A stretch of DNA of 64,000 nucleotides, from positions 62,001-126,000 of the forward strand of contig JANFNE010000043.1 of NCBI GenBank assembly GCA_024867545.1, read 5' to 3'. Position numbers and translations under genes: made by a program. This document shows positions 31,640 to 41,665 of this stretch, in pieces. Positions within the stretch are counted from its first letter, which is position 1. Each line of letters starts with the position of its first letter. The stretch comes from Phytopythium helicoides. Its lineage: Eukaryota > Oomycota > Peronosporomycetes > Pythiales > Pythiaceae. The notes below the pieces were generated by a model that ran no database searches, was not told where the DNA came from, and saw nothing but the letters and a program-made list of their open reading frames with translations.

Positions 31640-32155
31640 ATGGCCTCATGCGACCTCCAGGCAGCGCAGCGCATCGTTGCTGCTGCCTCGAGTCTCTGCT
31701 TCGACCTCAACGCCCTCGTCACGGGTTCGACCGCAACGCCTGTCGACGTCTCTGCTTTCTGCACCAATCCGTCGTGTCTGGAGGCTCTGCGGGAGCTGCG
31801 GGCGCTCCGACTCGACGGATGTGCACTTCGAGGAGCAGCATCACTGCATCGCGACGTGCTCGATGCGTGCGTCCAGGATGCCAGCCTCAGCTTCGACACC
31901 AAGCAGCTCAGTGCTGGCGCCGCCGTCGGTCTGGGACTGACGCTGTTTGCGCTCTTCATGTGCCTCGTGCTCATATGCTCGTGGGTTCGCCGCTCTCGCC
32001 GCAAGCACCCGCTTCAACTGCTCTCGCCAGTTCGCATGCCGTCTCGACGCGTGCGAGGCGTGCCCAAGAGCGTCAGCGGCATCGGCGGCAGTGTGCCCTA
32101 CACGAGCATCGAGCTGTCCGAGGAGGAGCTGCGGGAGAAAGCATGCAAGAAGTAG
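31640..32155 (+). CDS. Elicitin-like protein with one transmembrane segment
   Basis: 171 residues. Six cysteines lie in the first 77 positions (4, 20, 41, 46, 61, 77). The spacings of 4 and 14 residues between the third, fourth and fifth (FCTNPSCLEAL...LRLDGCAL) are exactly those of elicitins, which bind sterols and lipids and are found in oomycetes. The first two spacings (15, 20) and the last (15) are shorter than the 23 of canonical elicitins, as in elicitin-like (ELL) members. Then come a transmembrane helix (GLGLTLFALFMCLVLICSWV), a basic stop-transfer (RRSRRK) and a short cytosolic tail. No signal peptide precedes the domain, so the 5' end may be incomplete. Confidence 0.68.
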   Translation: MASCDLQAAQRIVAAASSLCFDLNALVTGSTATPVDVSAFCTNPSCLEALRELRALRLDGCALRGAASLHRDVLDACVQDASLSFDTKQLSAGAAVGLGLTLFALFMCLVLICSWVRRSRRKHPLQLLSPVRMPSRRVRGVPKSVSGIGGSVPYTSIELSEEELREKACKK

Positions 32156-32746
32156 CCCACGACGTATCTATAGCAGTAGCAGCAGCAGCAGGAGCTCCTT
32201 GATTCATAAATTGCCACCGCGTTATCCTCACCTGGTTGCGTGCGTCCTGCCTCACCTGCTTGGCATCCAGTCAGCCGAGAATGACGTGATGCGAGCATGC
32301 TGGTGTCGACCTGTTCCATCCAGTTCGCTCGTAGTGAAAGCCGTTGCAGTGAAGCCTGTCACACGACGAGAGGTGGACGCGGAGCGCAGCCATGAGGCCG
32401 ATGACGTGCTCTCGACGAAATCTCGCTCCAAGCTTACGCCTTGCTCATTTCGCCAGATCCAGCGGGCACGAGTTCGGCACCGAAACTAGGATGTGCGCTC
32501 AGTCGATTCCATGGCGCGTTATCCTCCATGCACGAGAATGACGCGATATGATCGACCATGGCGCGCAGTAGACATGTGCGACAGCGGGCGCATCTTGCCG
32601 GATCGGGTTGAACTGCCACGGGAAGGTGGTGGGCACGGTCTCATTTGCGCCAACGGCGCCTTCCTATTCATTCCTCAATTCGCCGGCTCGAGCGAACGCC
32701 CAGCCAGCCTCGTACACAACCGCCAGTTTCCTCCCTCTCTCCAGCC
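32156..32746. other. Intergenic before the second ADH cluster
   Basis: Contains a short AGC run near 32172-32190 and the ADH6 initiator at 32669-32684. Nothing else recognised. Confidence 0.5.
32669..32684 (+). promoter_or_regulatory. Initiator element of ADH6
   Basis: CATTCCTCAATTCGCC, 62 nt before ATG 32747. Confidence 0.7.
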
Positions 32747-33812
32747 ATGTCGGCCGCTCCTCGCACCGTCAACGCCTACGCCCTGTTCGGCAAGGACGAG
32801 CAGATCAAGCCGTGGCAGTACGAGTCGCGCCCGCTCGGCGCCGAGGACATCGAGGTCAAGATCTCGCACTGCGGTATCTGCGGCTCGGACATCCACACGC
32901 TCGACAACGGATGGGGACACACCGAGTTCCCGTGTGTCGTGGGCCACGAGATCATCGGCGAGGTGACGCTCGTCGGTGAGAAGGTGACGGAGCACAAGGT
33001 GGGCGACCGTGTTGGCATCGGCGCGCAGGTGTGGGCGTGCCTCAACAAGGACGCCGACAAGCCTTGCAGGCCCTGCTCCGTCGGCTCGGATGCCTACTGC
33101 CCCCGCATGGTGTGGACGTACAACGATCACTACGCCAACGACGGAAAGACCTCGTACGGCGGATACGCGGACTACATCCGCGTGGTCAGCGACTATGCCT
33201 TCAAGATCCCGGAGAACATCCCATCGGACGTCGCGGCTCCGCTGCTCTGCGCTGGCACGACCGTTTTCACGCCGTTCAAGGAGGCTGGTGTGAAGCCAGG
33301 TGACCGCGTCGGCGTCGTTGGCATCGGCGGCCTTGGTCATCTCGGTCTGCAGTTCGCCAAGGCCATGGGTGCCACCGTCGTGGCATTCTCTCGCTCGGAC
33401 AACAAGGAGGCAGAAGTCCGTGCTCTTGGAGCTGATGAATTTGTCAACTACAGCGACAAGGAGCAGGCCAAGAAGGCTGCGGGGCTCGGTGGATGTGCTG
33501 CTGCTGACGGCAGACGCCAACAACATGCCGTACACGCTCTTCCTGAGCTTCCTGGCGTTCCGCGGCACGCTCATCATGGTCGGCATCCCGAACGACGAGG
33601 TCAAGTTCCGCCCGTTCGGTCTTGTCGGCAAGGGTGCCAAGTTCCTCGGCAGCTCCATCGGCTCGATCGCGGACATCAAGGACATGCTGAAGCTGGCGTC
33701 CGAGAAGGATGTGCGTCCTGTCATCCAGAAGCTACCGATGAGCGAGGTGAACAAGGGCGTCGAGATGGTGCGCAACGGCACGGTGCGCTACCGTGTGGTG
33801 CTCGAGAACTAG
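32747..33812 (+). CDS. ADH6: zinc alcohol dehydrogenase, one frame break
   Basis: ATG 32747 (MSAAPRTVNAYALFGKDEQ), 354 residues once corrected; one residue longer than most because of HYANDGKTSY. Zinc ligands are all present (HCGICGSD, GHEIIGE, LLCAG, ACLNKDADKPCRPCSVGSDAYC). An extra base in the G run at about 33480-33484 (GCGGGGCTCGG for GCGGGCTCGG) shifts the frame after KKAAG; the second half (SVDVLLLTADANN) is normal to YRVVLEN. First of four ADH copies in the same direction. Confidence 0.9.
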
Positions 33813-34417
33813 CGGGGCAGCGCAGGAGCGCGTAGTAGCAGAGCTTCCACGAGTACACTACCAAATGAAGAATTGCATTCACCACCAACCGATTGGTCCC
33901 GCGCACTCCCTGTCCTACGTCATGAGGATGGCCATGCGGATGCGCAGCCATGCGTAAGTTGGAGCCCAAAGCGCTTCCGGTGCGCTCAACGAATCCTGAC
34001 GGAGGGTTCATCACCTCAAGCTAGCACCAATGGCGTTCGTTGTCCATGACCCCGCCATCCGGGTTGACACGGACGGTGCACCGCCAGCTGGTGGTCTTTT
34101 ACATTCCTGTTGCCCTCTGCTCGGTCTCGATGGTGATCGAGGCAGCGTTGACGGGCTCTCCTCCCGTGCATAATCGTGTGCGACAAGCGCATTGCGTCGC
34201 GCCACCATGGGTTTACCATACATGGCGGGCTCTGTTGCGAAGGTGTCGTACCGTGGCTGGCGCCCACCAACTTCAGCTTTCCGTCTGTCAGCAATCATTG
34301 CAGACCGCGGCCACGCGGCCATCGCTGCATCGACAGCGCGTGAGGGAGGTCCTCCTTCTCACTCTGGAATTCGCCAGCTCAAGCTCACTCCAAGCACTCT
34401 GCTCTTCACCTGTCAAG
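33813..34417. other. Intergenic, ADH6-ADH7
   Basis: Holds the ADH7 promoter. No repeat shared with the 2325-bp units was found except for the sequence around the initiator. Confidence 0.5.
34360..34375 (+). promoter_or_regulatory. Initiator element of ADH7
   Basis: CACTCTGGAATTCGCC followed by AGCTCAAGCTCA, the same leader as ADH2 and ADH4, 42 nt before the ATG. Confidence 0.7.
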
Positions 34418-35483
34418 ATGTCGGCTGCCCCGCGCTCCATCAACGCCTACGCCTGCTTCAACCAGGGTGAAGCCGTCAAGCCCTGGACCTACGAGTCCCG
34501 CCCGCTCGGTGCCTGAGGACATTGAGATCAAGATCTCGCACTGCGGCATCTGCGGCTCGGACATCCACACCATGGACAGCGGCTGGGGTCCGACCAAGTA
34601 CCCGTGCGTCGTGGGCCACGAGATCGTCGGTGAGGTGACGCAGGTCGGCGAGAAGGTGACGGAGCACAAGGTGGGCGACCGCGTGGGTGTCGGTGCTCAG
34701 GCTTGGGCGTGCCTCAACAAGGACCCCAACGCCCCGTGCAAGCAGTGCGCCTCGGGTGACAACTCGTACTGCCCGCATATGATCGGCACGTACAACGGCA
34801 CCTACAAGGACGGCCACAACTCGTACGGCGGATACGCTGAGTACGTGCGTTTGCTCGGTGACTACGCGTTCCAGATCCCGGAGAACATCCCGTCGGACGT
34901 CGCGGCTCCGCTGCTCTGCGCTGGTGTGACGGTGTACGCGCCGTTCAAGAACGCCGGTGTCAAGGCAGGGTGACCGTGTGGGTGTTGTCGGCATTGGTGG
35001 TCTTGGCCACCTCGGCATCCAGTTCGCCAAGGCCATGGGTGCTACGGTGGTCGCGTTCTCTCGCTCGGCTAACAAGGAGGCGGAGGTTCGTGCTCTTGGA
35101 GCTGACGAGTTCGTCAACTACAGCGACCCGGAGCAGTCGAAGAAGGCTGCTGGCTCGGTGGATGTGCTGTTGCTGACTGCTGATGCTACTGGCATGCCGT
35201 ACGACCAGTTCCTGAGCTTCCTGTCGCCTTCCGCGGCAAGCTCATCATGGTGGGTCTGCCGAACGATAAGGTTAGCTTCCATGCCTTTAGCGTGGTTGCC
35301 AAGGGTGCTAGCTTTACGGGAAGCCTGATTGGCAGCACGGGCGACATCAAGGACATGCTGAAGCTGGCGTCCGAGAAGAACGTGCGTCCGATCATCCAGA
35401 AGCTGCCGATGAGCGAAGTGAACAAGGGCATTCAGATGGTACGCAATGGCACGGTGCGCTACCGCGTGGTGCTCGAGAACTGA
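34418..35483 (+). CDS. ADH7: zinc alcohol dehydrogenase with three frame breaks
   Basis: ATG 34418 (MSAAPRSINAYACFNQGE). Frame is lost at T34514 (C-T-G in GAEDIE), at about 34967-34970 (CAGGGTGAC for CGGGTGAC or CAGGTGAC) and at about 35222-35226 (two extra bases in the FLSFRGK segment). Without these the product is 353 residues with every zinc and cofactor residue kept and no internal stop. The first half resembles ADH2/13 and the last part ADH9-11. It may be a young pseudogene, but housekeeping genes nearby carry the same kind of break, so I keep it as a probable gene. Confidence 0.75.
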
Positions 35484-36028
35484 ATTCGATCAAAGTAGTA
35501 GGAAGTCATCGAATGCAAATCGTATTTTGCTCTCTCATTGACCGAAAGATACGCAGTTATCATTCATACTGGTAGTTCGGAAAAGTAGTTTGCTGCAGCA
35601 ACTGACTGCAAAGGTAGAAGTGATCGGTGGGGAATGTAAACGAACAAGCGAATGGTTAGCGAAATGCCTCCCGAGTGCCGTCAAGCTAGAGTCTATCCCT
35701 TGAGCCAAGGTAAGCAAAGGTGAAGAGCACAAGCTGCAGATCCCTCAATTGGGCATCCTGAGTTGGCGCTAGTGTGGGCCAACAGCTGAATCAGCACCAA
35801 TCCGTCGTCATGGCGAGTTCGTAATCTGCTCCGCAGTGCCAAGAAGGTTGGCAAGGTGCACTAAGTGCACCATCACTGGCAAATTGAAGTTGACAACCAC
35901 TCTCAATCCGTGATCATCGCAAAACCGTAAACACCTGTGCTGCTGGCCGCGACGCAGGCTGCTCATTCTGCATTTTCACAAGCACCACAAGCTTCAGAAG
36001 GAACCCCGACTCCCAAGCCCACGTCACG
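35484..36028. other. Intergenic, ADH7-ADH8
   Basis: AT-richer than the genes; nothing recognised apart from the ADH8 promoter at its end. Confidence 0.5.
35964..35979 (+). promoter_or_regulatory. Initiator element of ADH8
   Basis: GCT followed by CATTCTGCATTTTCAC: the best match in the window to the classical oomycete initiator (GCTCATTYYNCAWTTT), 49 nt before the ATG. Confidence 0.75.
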
Positions 36029-37093
36029 ATGGCCACGTCCGCGCCACGCACCATCAACGCCTACGCTGCCTTTGTCTCGGGCGAGCCCATGAAGCCATGG
36101 CAGTACGAGTCACGTCCACTTGGCCCCGATGACGTCGAGATCAAGATCTCCCACTGTGGCATTTGTGGCTCCGACTTGCACACGATCGACGGTGGCTGGG
36201 GAGGTTTTGAGGCTCCTTGCGTTCCTGGCCACGAGATTGTGGGCGAGGTGACGATCGCCGGCGCTGAAGTCAAGGACCTGAAAGTCGGTGACCGCGTCGG
36301 TGTCGGCGCAATGGTCTGGGCGTGCCTCAACAAGGACCCAAAGGCTCCATGCAAGGCGTGCTCCACTGGGGCAGATGCGTACTGCCCTCACATTGTGTGG
36401 ACGTACAATGACCACTACCCGGACGGTAAGACGTCGTACGGAGGATACGCCGAGTATGTGCGCGTGCCTGCGCCGTACGCGTTCAAGATCCCGGAAAATA
36501 TCCCGTCGGACGTGGCGGCTCCGCTGCTGTGCGCCGGCACGACTGTATTCACTCCGTTCAAGGAGGCTGGTGTGAAGCCGGGTGACCGTGTTGGCGTTGT
36601 CGGTATTGGTGGACTTGGTCATCTTGGTCTGCAATTCGCCAAGGCCTTGGGCGCCACCGTTGTTGCCTTCTCGCGCACCGATAACAAGAAGGAGGAAGCT
36701 CTCAGTCTTGGCGCTGATGAGTTTGTCAACTATGGCGATGCGAAGGAGGCCGAGAAGGCTGCTGGCTCGGTTGATCTGCTGCTCGTCACGGCAGACGCCA
36801 AGGAGATGCCGTACGACCTCTTCATGAACTTTTTGGGATTCCGCGGTACACTCGTCATGGTTGGTCTCCCGGACGATCAGCTCAAGTTGTACCCGTTCAA
36901 CCTTGTGCCAAAGGGCCGCAAGATTGTCGGCAGCGCGATCGGCTCGATCGCCGACGTTAAGAGTATGCTTAAGCTTGCCGCCGAGAAGAACGTGCGTCCT
37001 GTCATCCAGAAGCTGCCGATGAGCGAAGTTAACAAGGCCCTCGACCTGGTGCGCGACGGCTCGGTGCGCTACCGTGTGGTGCTTGAGAACTGA
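36029..37093 (+). CDS. ADH8: zinc alcohol dehydrogenase
   Basis: 354 residues, intact (MATSAPRTINAYAAFVSGE). Zinc sites as in the family (HCGICGSD, GHEIVGE, ACLNKDPKAPCKACSTGADAYC). The cofactor segment is AFSRTDNKKEE, with Thr for the second Ser of SRS. It belongs to a subgroup with ADH5 (KDLKVGDRVGVGAMVWAC, QLKLYPFNLVPKGRKIVG) and is the best guide to what ADH5 looked like before its 3' end was replaced. Confidence 0.94.
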   Translation: MATSAPRTINAYAAFVSGEPMKPWQYESRPLGPDDVEIKISHCGICGSDLHTIDGGWGGFEAPCVPGHEIVGEVTIAGAEVKDLKVGDRVGVGAMVWACLNKDPKAPCKACSTGADAYCPHIVWTYNDHYPDGKTSYGGYAEYVRVPAPYAFKIPENIPSDVAAPLLCAGTTVFTPFKEAGVKPGDRVGVVGIGGLGHLGLQFAKALGATVVAFSRTDNKKEEALSLGADEFVNYGDAKEAEKAAGSVDLLLVTADAKEMPYDLFMNFLGFRGTLVMVGLPDDQLKLYPFNLVPKGRKIVGSAIGSIADVKSMLKLAAEKNVRPVIQKLPMSEVNKALDLVRDGSVRYRVVLEN

Positions 37094-37743
37094 TCGCAGC
37101 TGTTGTAGTCGAGCATGCACTTCAGTAGCAAATATACGCAGCCCATCACTGGTTGATCTTGCCGAAAGAACTGAATGCGTTGCTTGCTTGCAAAAGGCGA
37201 GTTGGGGCGCGTCATGGGGCAGCGCCAAGCAAAGAAACGACTCGAACCGAAGGCAGAAGAAGGAGGAGATCTGCCCGCTTCAACTCCCTAGTCGCGCGTA
37301 GCTTTTCGAGCAATCAAATCTCGAATTTTCTGAAGTTGGGTCCGACTACTAAACCTCTTGAAAATGCATTCATGCCAGCGATGATCTTTTCCCCCTTATG
37401 ACAATGCTTACTCAAATCCTTTATCAATAGATATATAAATAAAAACAATGTTAGGTATAAAAATATGTCGCATGTTGAGTAACCGATTGGTGTCAACGCA
37501 GTCAAGTGGGTGCGAAAGCACCACACACGCCGCGGCATTTACGTCGACAGCGCTGCTTACATCAATGCAACCAACGGGTGGTCGTCGACCGAGACATGAG
37601 ACCTTGCTGCACCCTCAGGATGCGGCGCTGCGATTTGCTTAACGCTGAGATGCTCTAAATCGGTGCTTGCCTGGGCTTTCCGTGAGCCCTGAACTTCAGG
37701 CTGAAGGACCAAGCGGCTCGAGTCCTCTCTTCTCGCCACCCCT

Positions 37744-37759
37744 CACTCTTCAATTCGAC
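37744..37759 (+). promoter_or_regulatory. Initiator element of ADH9
   Basis: CACTCTTCAATTCGAC, 80 nt before the ATG; near the left limit of the palindrome arm. Confidence 0.65.
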
Positions 37760-37794
37760 TGCTCCGACGCACTCGTCCAAGCAGCCTCCCTACA

Positions 37795-37838
37795 ACCACC
37801 ACCACCACCACCACCGTCACAACCACCACCATCCACGA
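37795..37838 (+). repeat. CCA-rich tract in the ADH9 leader
   Basis: A run of CAC/CCA triplets directly before the ATG, in the transcribed leader. Equivalents of differing length precede ADH10 and ADH11. Confidence 0.7.
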
Positions 37839-37839
37839 G

Positions 37840-38901
37840 ATGTCGACCGCTCCCCGCACCGTGAACGCCTACGCCTGCTTCGGCAAGGGAGAGCAGATCA
37901 AGCCGTGGACGTACGAGTCGCGCGAGCTCGGCGCCGAGGACGTCGAGATCAAGATCTCGCACTGCGGCATCTGCGGCTCGGACATCCACACCATGGACAG
38001 CGGCTGGGGTCCGGCTGAGTACCCGTGCGTGGTCGGCCACGAGATCGTGGGCGAGGTGACGCTGGCTGGTCCCGAGGTGAAGGACATCAAGGTGGGCGAC
38101 CGCGTGGGTGTCGGCGCGCAGGTGTGGGCGTGCCTGAACCGCGACGCCGACAAGCCGTGCAAGCAGTGCTCGGTCGGCGCCGACGCGTACTGCCCGCACA
38201 TGGTGTGGACGTACAACGACCACTACGCGGACGGCAAGACGTCGTACGGTGGATACGCGGACTACGTGCGCGTGCCTGCGCCGTACGCGTTCAAGATCCC
38301 GGAGAACATCCCGTCGGACGTGGCGGCTCCGCTGCTGTGCGCTGGCGCGACGGTGTTCACTCCGTTCAAGGAGGCCGGTGTGAAGCCTGGTGACCGCGTG
38401 GGTGTGATTGGTATCGGCGGTCTGGGTCATCTCGGTCTGCAGTTCGCCAAGGCTATGGGTGCCACCGTCGTGGCGTTCTCTCGCTCGGCCAACAAGGAGG
38501 CGGAGATCCGCGCGCTTGGCTGCGACGAGTTCGTCAACTACAGCGACCCGGAGCAGTCGAAGAAGGCGGCCGGCTCGGTGGATGTGCTGCTGCTGACGGC
38601 GGACGCCAACAACATGCCGTACGACCAGTTCCTGAGCTTCCTGTCGTTCCGTGGCAAGCTCATCATGGTGGGTCTGCCGAACGATAAGGTGAACTTCCAT
38701 GCCTTTAGCGTGGTTGCCAAGGGAGCCAACTTCACGGGTAGTGCCATCGGCTCGATCGCGGACATCAAGGACATGCTGAAGCTGGCGTCGGAGAAGAACG
38801 TGCGTCCGATCATCCAGAAGATGCCGATGAGCGACGTGAACAAGGGTATCGAGATGGTGCGCAACGGCACGGTGCGCTACCGTGTGGTGCTCGAGAACTA
38901 G
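37840..38901 (+). CDS. ADH9: zinc alcohol dehydrogenase
   Basis: 353 residues, intact (MSTAPRTVNAYACFGKGEQ). Used here as the numbering reference: catalytic zinc C45, H67, E68, C167; structural zinc C98, C107, C110, C118; Rossmann glycines 191-196; NADPH-type SRS 214-216. A peculiarity shared with ADH10 and 11 is ALGCDEF where other copies have ALGADEF, adding a cysteine at 228. Tail to tail with ADH10. Confidence 0.95.
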   Translation: MSTAPRTVNAYACFGKGEQIKPWTYESRELGAEDVEIKISHCGICGSDIHTMDSGWGPAEYPCVVGHEIVGEVTLAGPEVKDIKVGDRVGVGAQVWACLNRDADKPCKQCSVGADAYCPHMVWTYNDHYADGKTSYGGYADYVRVPAPYAFKIPENIPSDVAAPLLCAGATVFTPFKEAGVKPGDRVGVIGIGGLGHLGLQFAKAMGATVVAFSRSANKEAEIRALGCDEFVNYSDPEQSKKAAGSVDVLLLTADANNMPYDQFLSFLSFRGKLIMVGLPNDKVNFHAFSVVAKGANFTGSAIGSIADIKDMLKLASEKNVRPIIQKMPMSDVNKGIEMVRNGTVRYRVVLEN

Positions 38902-39577
38902 ATTAGGTTGTTCCGGTCCGAGTCGGATGACATTGAGCTCTTTTAGACACAAATATACACAGTACCTTAGTGCACATGCATGTACTCTCTGGCTGACCTG
39001 CTGATGTTGGTTGATTCTTTCTACTCACTGCTCGAAGCCTGTGAGCCTTGCATCGAAAGTGTGTCGATGACCAACTCCACTGGGTTTTGCACTCACTCTC
39101 TTCTTTTCTCGGGAACTGGCGCGGGTGGCTGCTGACCGCAAACATCCCTCGACAGAGTCCGACTTCGTAAGCTGCATAGACTCTAGCCTAGGGTTCCACA
39201 GATACATGCAAATGCTTTACCTGGCCAAGTCGTTCTCAGAAGCTTACAGTTGTGATCCCCAACCCAGCACCTAGCGCATGACCCTCATAGAGGACCATAG
39301 AGCTGAACAACGGTGCAGCACTGGTAGAGGACCCTCGCATTATAGACTTGTTGTGCTAGAAGCTCATCACAACAGTAACTTGCAGGCATATCCATGAAAT
39401 TGTCACACTCTGTTGGACACACTTTCGATGCAAGCCTAACAAGCTTCGAGTAGTGAGTAGGAAGAATCAACCAGCAACAACAGGTCTGCCAGAGTATGTG
39501 CATATGCACTAAGGTACGGTGTATTTTTGCGTCTAAAGCAGCTCAATGTCATCCGACTCGGACCGGAACAACCTAAC
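38902..39577. other. Palindrome 1 centre and 3' flanks
   Basis: The outer parts are inverted copies of each other (3' flanks of ADH9 and ADH10). The unique centre at 39066-39415 shows no gene or repeat. Confidence 0.6.
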
Positions 39578-40639
39578 TTAGTTCTCGAGCACCACGCGGT
39601 AGCGCACCGTGCCGTTGCGCACCATCTCGATACCCTTGTTCACGTCGCTCATCGGCATCTTCTGGATGATCGGACGCACGTTCTTCTCCGACGCCAGCTT
39701 CAGCATGTCCTTGATGTCCGCGATCGAGCCGATGGCACTACCCGTGAAGTTGGCTCCCTTGGCAACCACGCTAAAGGCATGGAAGTTCACCTTATCGTTC
39801 GGCAGACCCACCATGATGAGCTTGCCACGGAACGACAGGAAGCTCAGGAACTGGTCGTACGGCATGTTGTTGGCGTCCGCCGTCAGCAGCAGCACATCCA
39901 CCGAGCCGGCCGCCTTCTTCGACTGCTCCGGGTCGCTGTAGTTGACGAACTCGTCGCAGCCAAGCGCGCGGATCTCCGCCTCCTTGTTGGACGAGCGAGA
40001 GAATGCCACGACGGTGGCACCCATGGCCTTGGCGAACTGCAGAGCCAGGTGGCCCAGACCGCCGATACCAATCACACCCACGCGGTCACCAGGCTTCACA
40101 CCGGCCTCCTTGAACGGAGTGAACACCGTCGCGCCGGCGCACAGCAGCGGAGCCGCCACGTCCGACGGGATGTTCTCCGGGATCTTGAACGCGTACGGCG
40201 CAGGCACGCGCACGTAGTCCGCGTATCCACCGTACGACGTCTTGCCGTCCGGGTAGTGGTCGTTGTACGTCCACACCATGTGCGGGCAGTACGCGTCGGC
40301 GCCGACCGAGCACTGCTTGCACGGCTTGTCGGCGTCGCGGTTCAGGCACGCCCACACCTGCGCGCCGACACCCACGCGGTCGCCCACCTTGATGTCCTTC
40401 ACCTCGGGACCAGCCAGCGTCACCTCGCCCACGATCTCGTGGCCGACCACGCACGGGAACTCGGTCGGACCCCAGCCGCTGTCCATGGTGTGGATGTCCG
40501 AGCCGCAGATGCCGCAGTGCGAGATCTTGATCTCGACGTCCTCGGCGCCGAGCTCGCGCGACTCGTACGTCCACGGCTTGACCTGTTCTCCCTTGCCGAG
40601 GCAGGCGTAGGCGTTCACGGTGCGGGGAGCGGTCGACAT
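39578..40639 (-). CDS. ADH10: zinc alcohol dehydrogenase
   Basis: 353 residues from ATG 40639 (MSTAPRTVNAYACLGKGEQ), intact. Nearly identical to ADH11 (YACLGKGEQVKPW, GPTEFPC, GHLALQFAKAMG, SRSSNKEAE) and slightly further from ADH9. It belongs to both palindromes, tail to tail with ADH9 and head to head with ADH11. Confidence 0.95.
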   Translation of the reverse strand: MSTAPRTVNAYACLGKGEQVKPWTYESRELGAEDVEIKISHCGICGSDIHTMDSGWGPTEFPCVVGHEIVGEVTLAGPEVKDIKVGDRVGVGAQVWACLNRDADKPCKQCSVGADAYCPHMVWTYNDHYPDGKTSYGGYADYVRVPAPYAFKIPENIPSDVAAPLLCAGATVFTPFKEAGVKPGDRVGVIGIGGLGHLALQFAKAMGATVVAFSRSSNKEAEIRALGCDEFVNYSDPEQSKKAAGSVDVLLLTADANNMPYDQFLSFLSFRGKLIMVGLPNDKVNFHAFSVVAKGANFTGSAIGSIADIKDMLKLASEKNVRPIIQKMPMSDVNKGIEMVRNGTVRYRVVLEN

Positions 40640-40719
40640 CTCGTGGATGGTGGTGGTTGTGACGGTGGTGGTGGTGGTGGTGGTTGTAGGGAGGCTGCTT
40701 GGACGAGTGCGTCGGAGCA

Positions 40720-40735
40720 GTCGAATTGAAGAGTG
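40720..40735 (-). promoter_or_regulatory. Initiator element of ADH10
   Basis: CACTCTTCAATTCGAC on the coding strand, same as ADH9 and ADH11. Confidence 0.65.
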
Positions 40736-41641
40736 AGGTGAACCAGGACAGCAACGACCGCTTCGGACTGCAAGGCGTCTCACCAGCAACCACCCGCGCC
40801 TCGAGCGACACGTCTCAGCGCAAAGCGACATCCCGTCGGTCGCCACGAGCTCCGCTCAACTCACACCCGCCTGCCTACACATGTTGAGCAGCGGATCGGC
40901 GGAGATTGATGTAAGCAGCGCTGTCAACGTATCCAGGTCGATGCGGGAGCGCGTGTTGTGCGCGATGAGACGGCGTGGGCGGCGCTTTGGCTGCGTCGAC
41001 AGCTCCCGGTTACTCATCATGGACAGCTGAAGGAGCAAAAAAGTGTGACATGCTGCCGCACGTGGAGATAGTAGATTCGGCTCCGTATCGGTTTATGAGG
41101 TGTCTCGGAGGCGCGATTCACCCCCAGCACTCACGCGATTTGAGTGCCACATGCATTGCTGAGGGGTTCGACAGTCGGAGCCAAGTCAGAGCCAAGTCAG
41201 TCTGCTTGGCAGCCTTCAGACTGTGCTCTAGTCGAGAGTCCAGAGGCTGGAAACAGATCGCAAGAGCGCCACCGCCCGCCGCACAGAGCGTGGTCTGGTC
41301 TTGAACGAGGCTCCACGGGAAAGTGAGAGGGTGGGATTGCTCAGTTTCTCCTTCTCATTTTGCATGTTTCTATTATCACATCACATCCTATTTGCACTTC
41401 TCGATTATCATTTCTCGGCTGGGTGGTATTTGCTCTTGGTCTCTCTCTGTCTCTTTGCTTTGCTTTGCTTTGAGAACTGACGTCGGTGGCCGTCGACCAT
41501 ATCCATCCCATCCCACGACGCAGATCGACTCCGTGAGTAGCATCAACCCCACTCTGGGTCCTCAGGGACACATGCTAGTGTCTTTCCTGACCTGCTCCAT
41601 TTTAGAAGGGATGTATCTGTGAGATGAGATAAAATATGTGC

Positions 41642-41665
41642 AGAGAGAGAGAGAGAGAGAGAGAT
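41642..41665 (+). repeat. GA microsatellite in the palindrome 2 centre
   Basis: About twelve GA units. Not present in the other arm, so it belongs to the unique centre. Confidence 0.85.

Larger units (their letters stand above)
37094..37839. other. Intergenic, ADH8-ADH9
   Basis: Contains an AT-rich patch near 37395-37465. A diverged block at about 37470-37565 (CGTCGACAGCGCTGCTTACATCAA) is shared with the upstream regions of ADH10 and ADH11, showing a common origin of the three promoters. Confidence 0.55.
37741..40738. repeat. Palindrome 1: ADH9 and ADH10 as inverted repeat arms
   Basis: Arms of about 1.32 kb at 37741-39065 and 39416-40738, in opposite orientation, around a ~350-nt spacer. 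Each arm holds initiator, CCA leader, ADH gene and ~165 nt of 3' flank. Shared flank landmarks include GGTTGTTCCGGTCCGAGTCG after the stop codons and GCATCGAAAGTGTGTC at the inner ends. Confidence 0.9.

Noticed and set aside
39527..40729. A 400-codon open frame on the plus strand opposite ADH10, and similar ones opposite the other ADH genes (for example 8741-9700, 36110-37228, 37750-38952)
   Set aside because: They recur wherever the ADH sequence occurs and are a by-product of its GC-rich third positions; composition is Arg/His/Val-rich and no domain is present.
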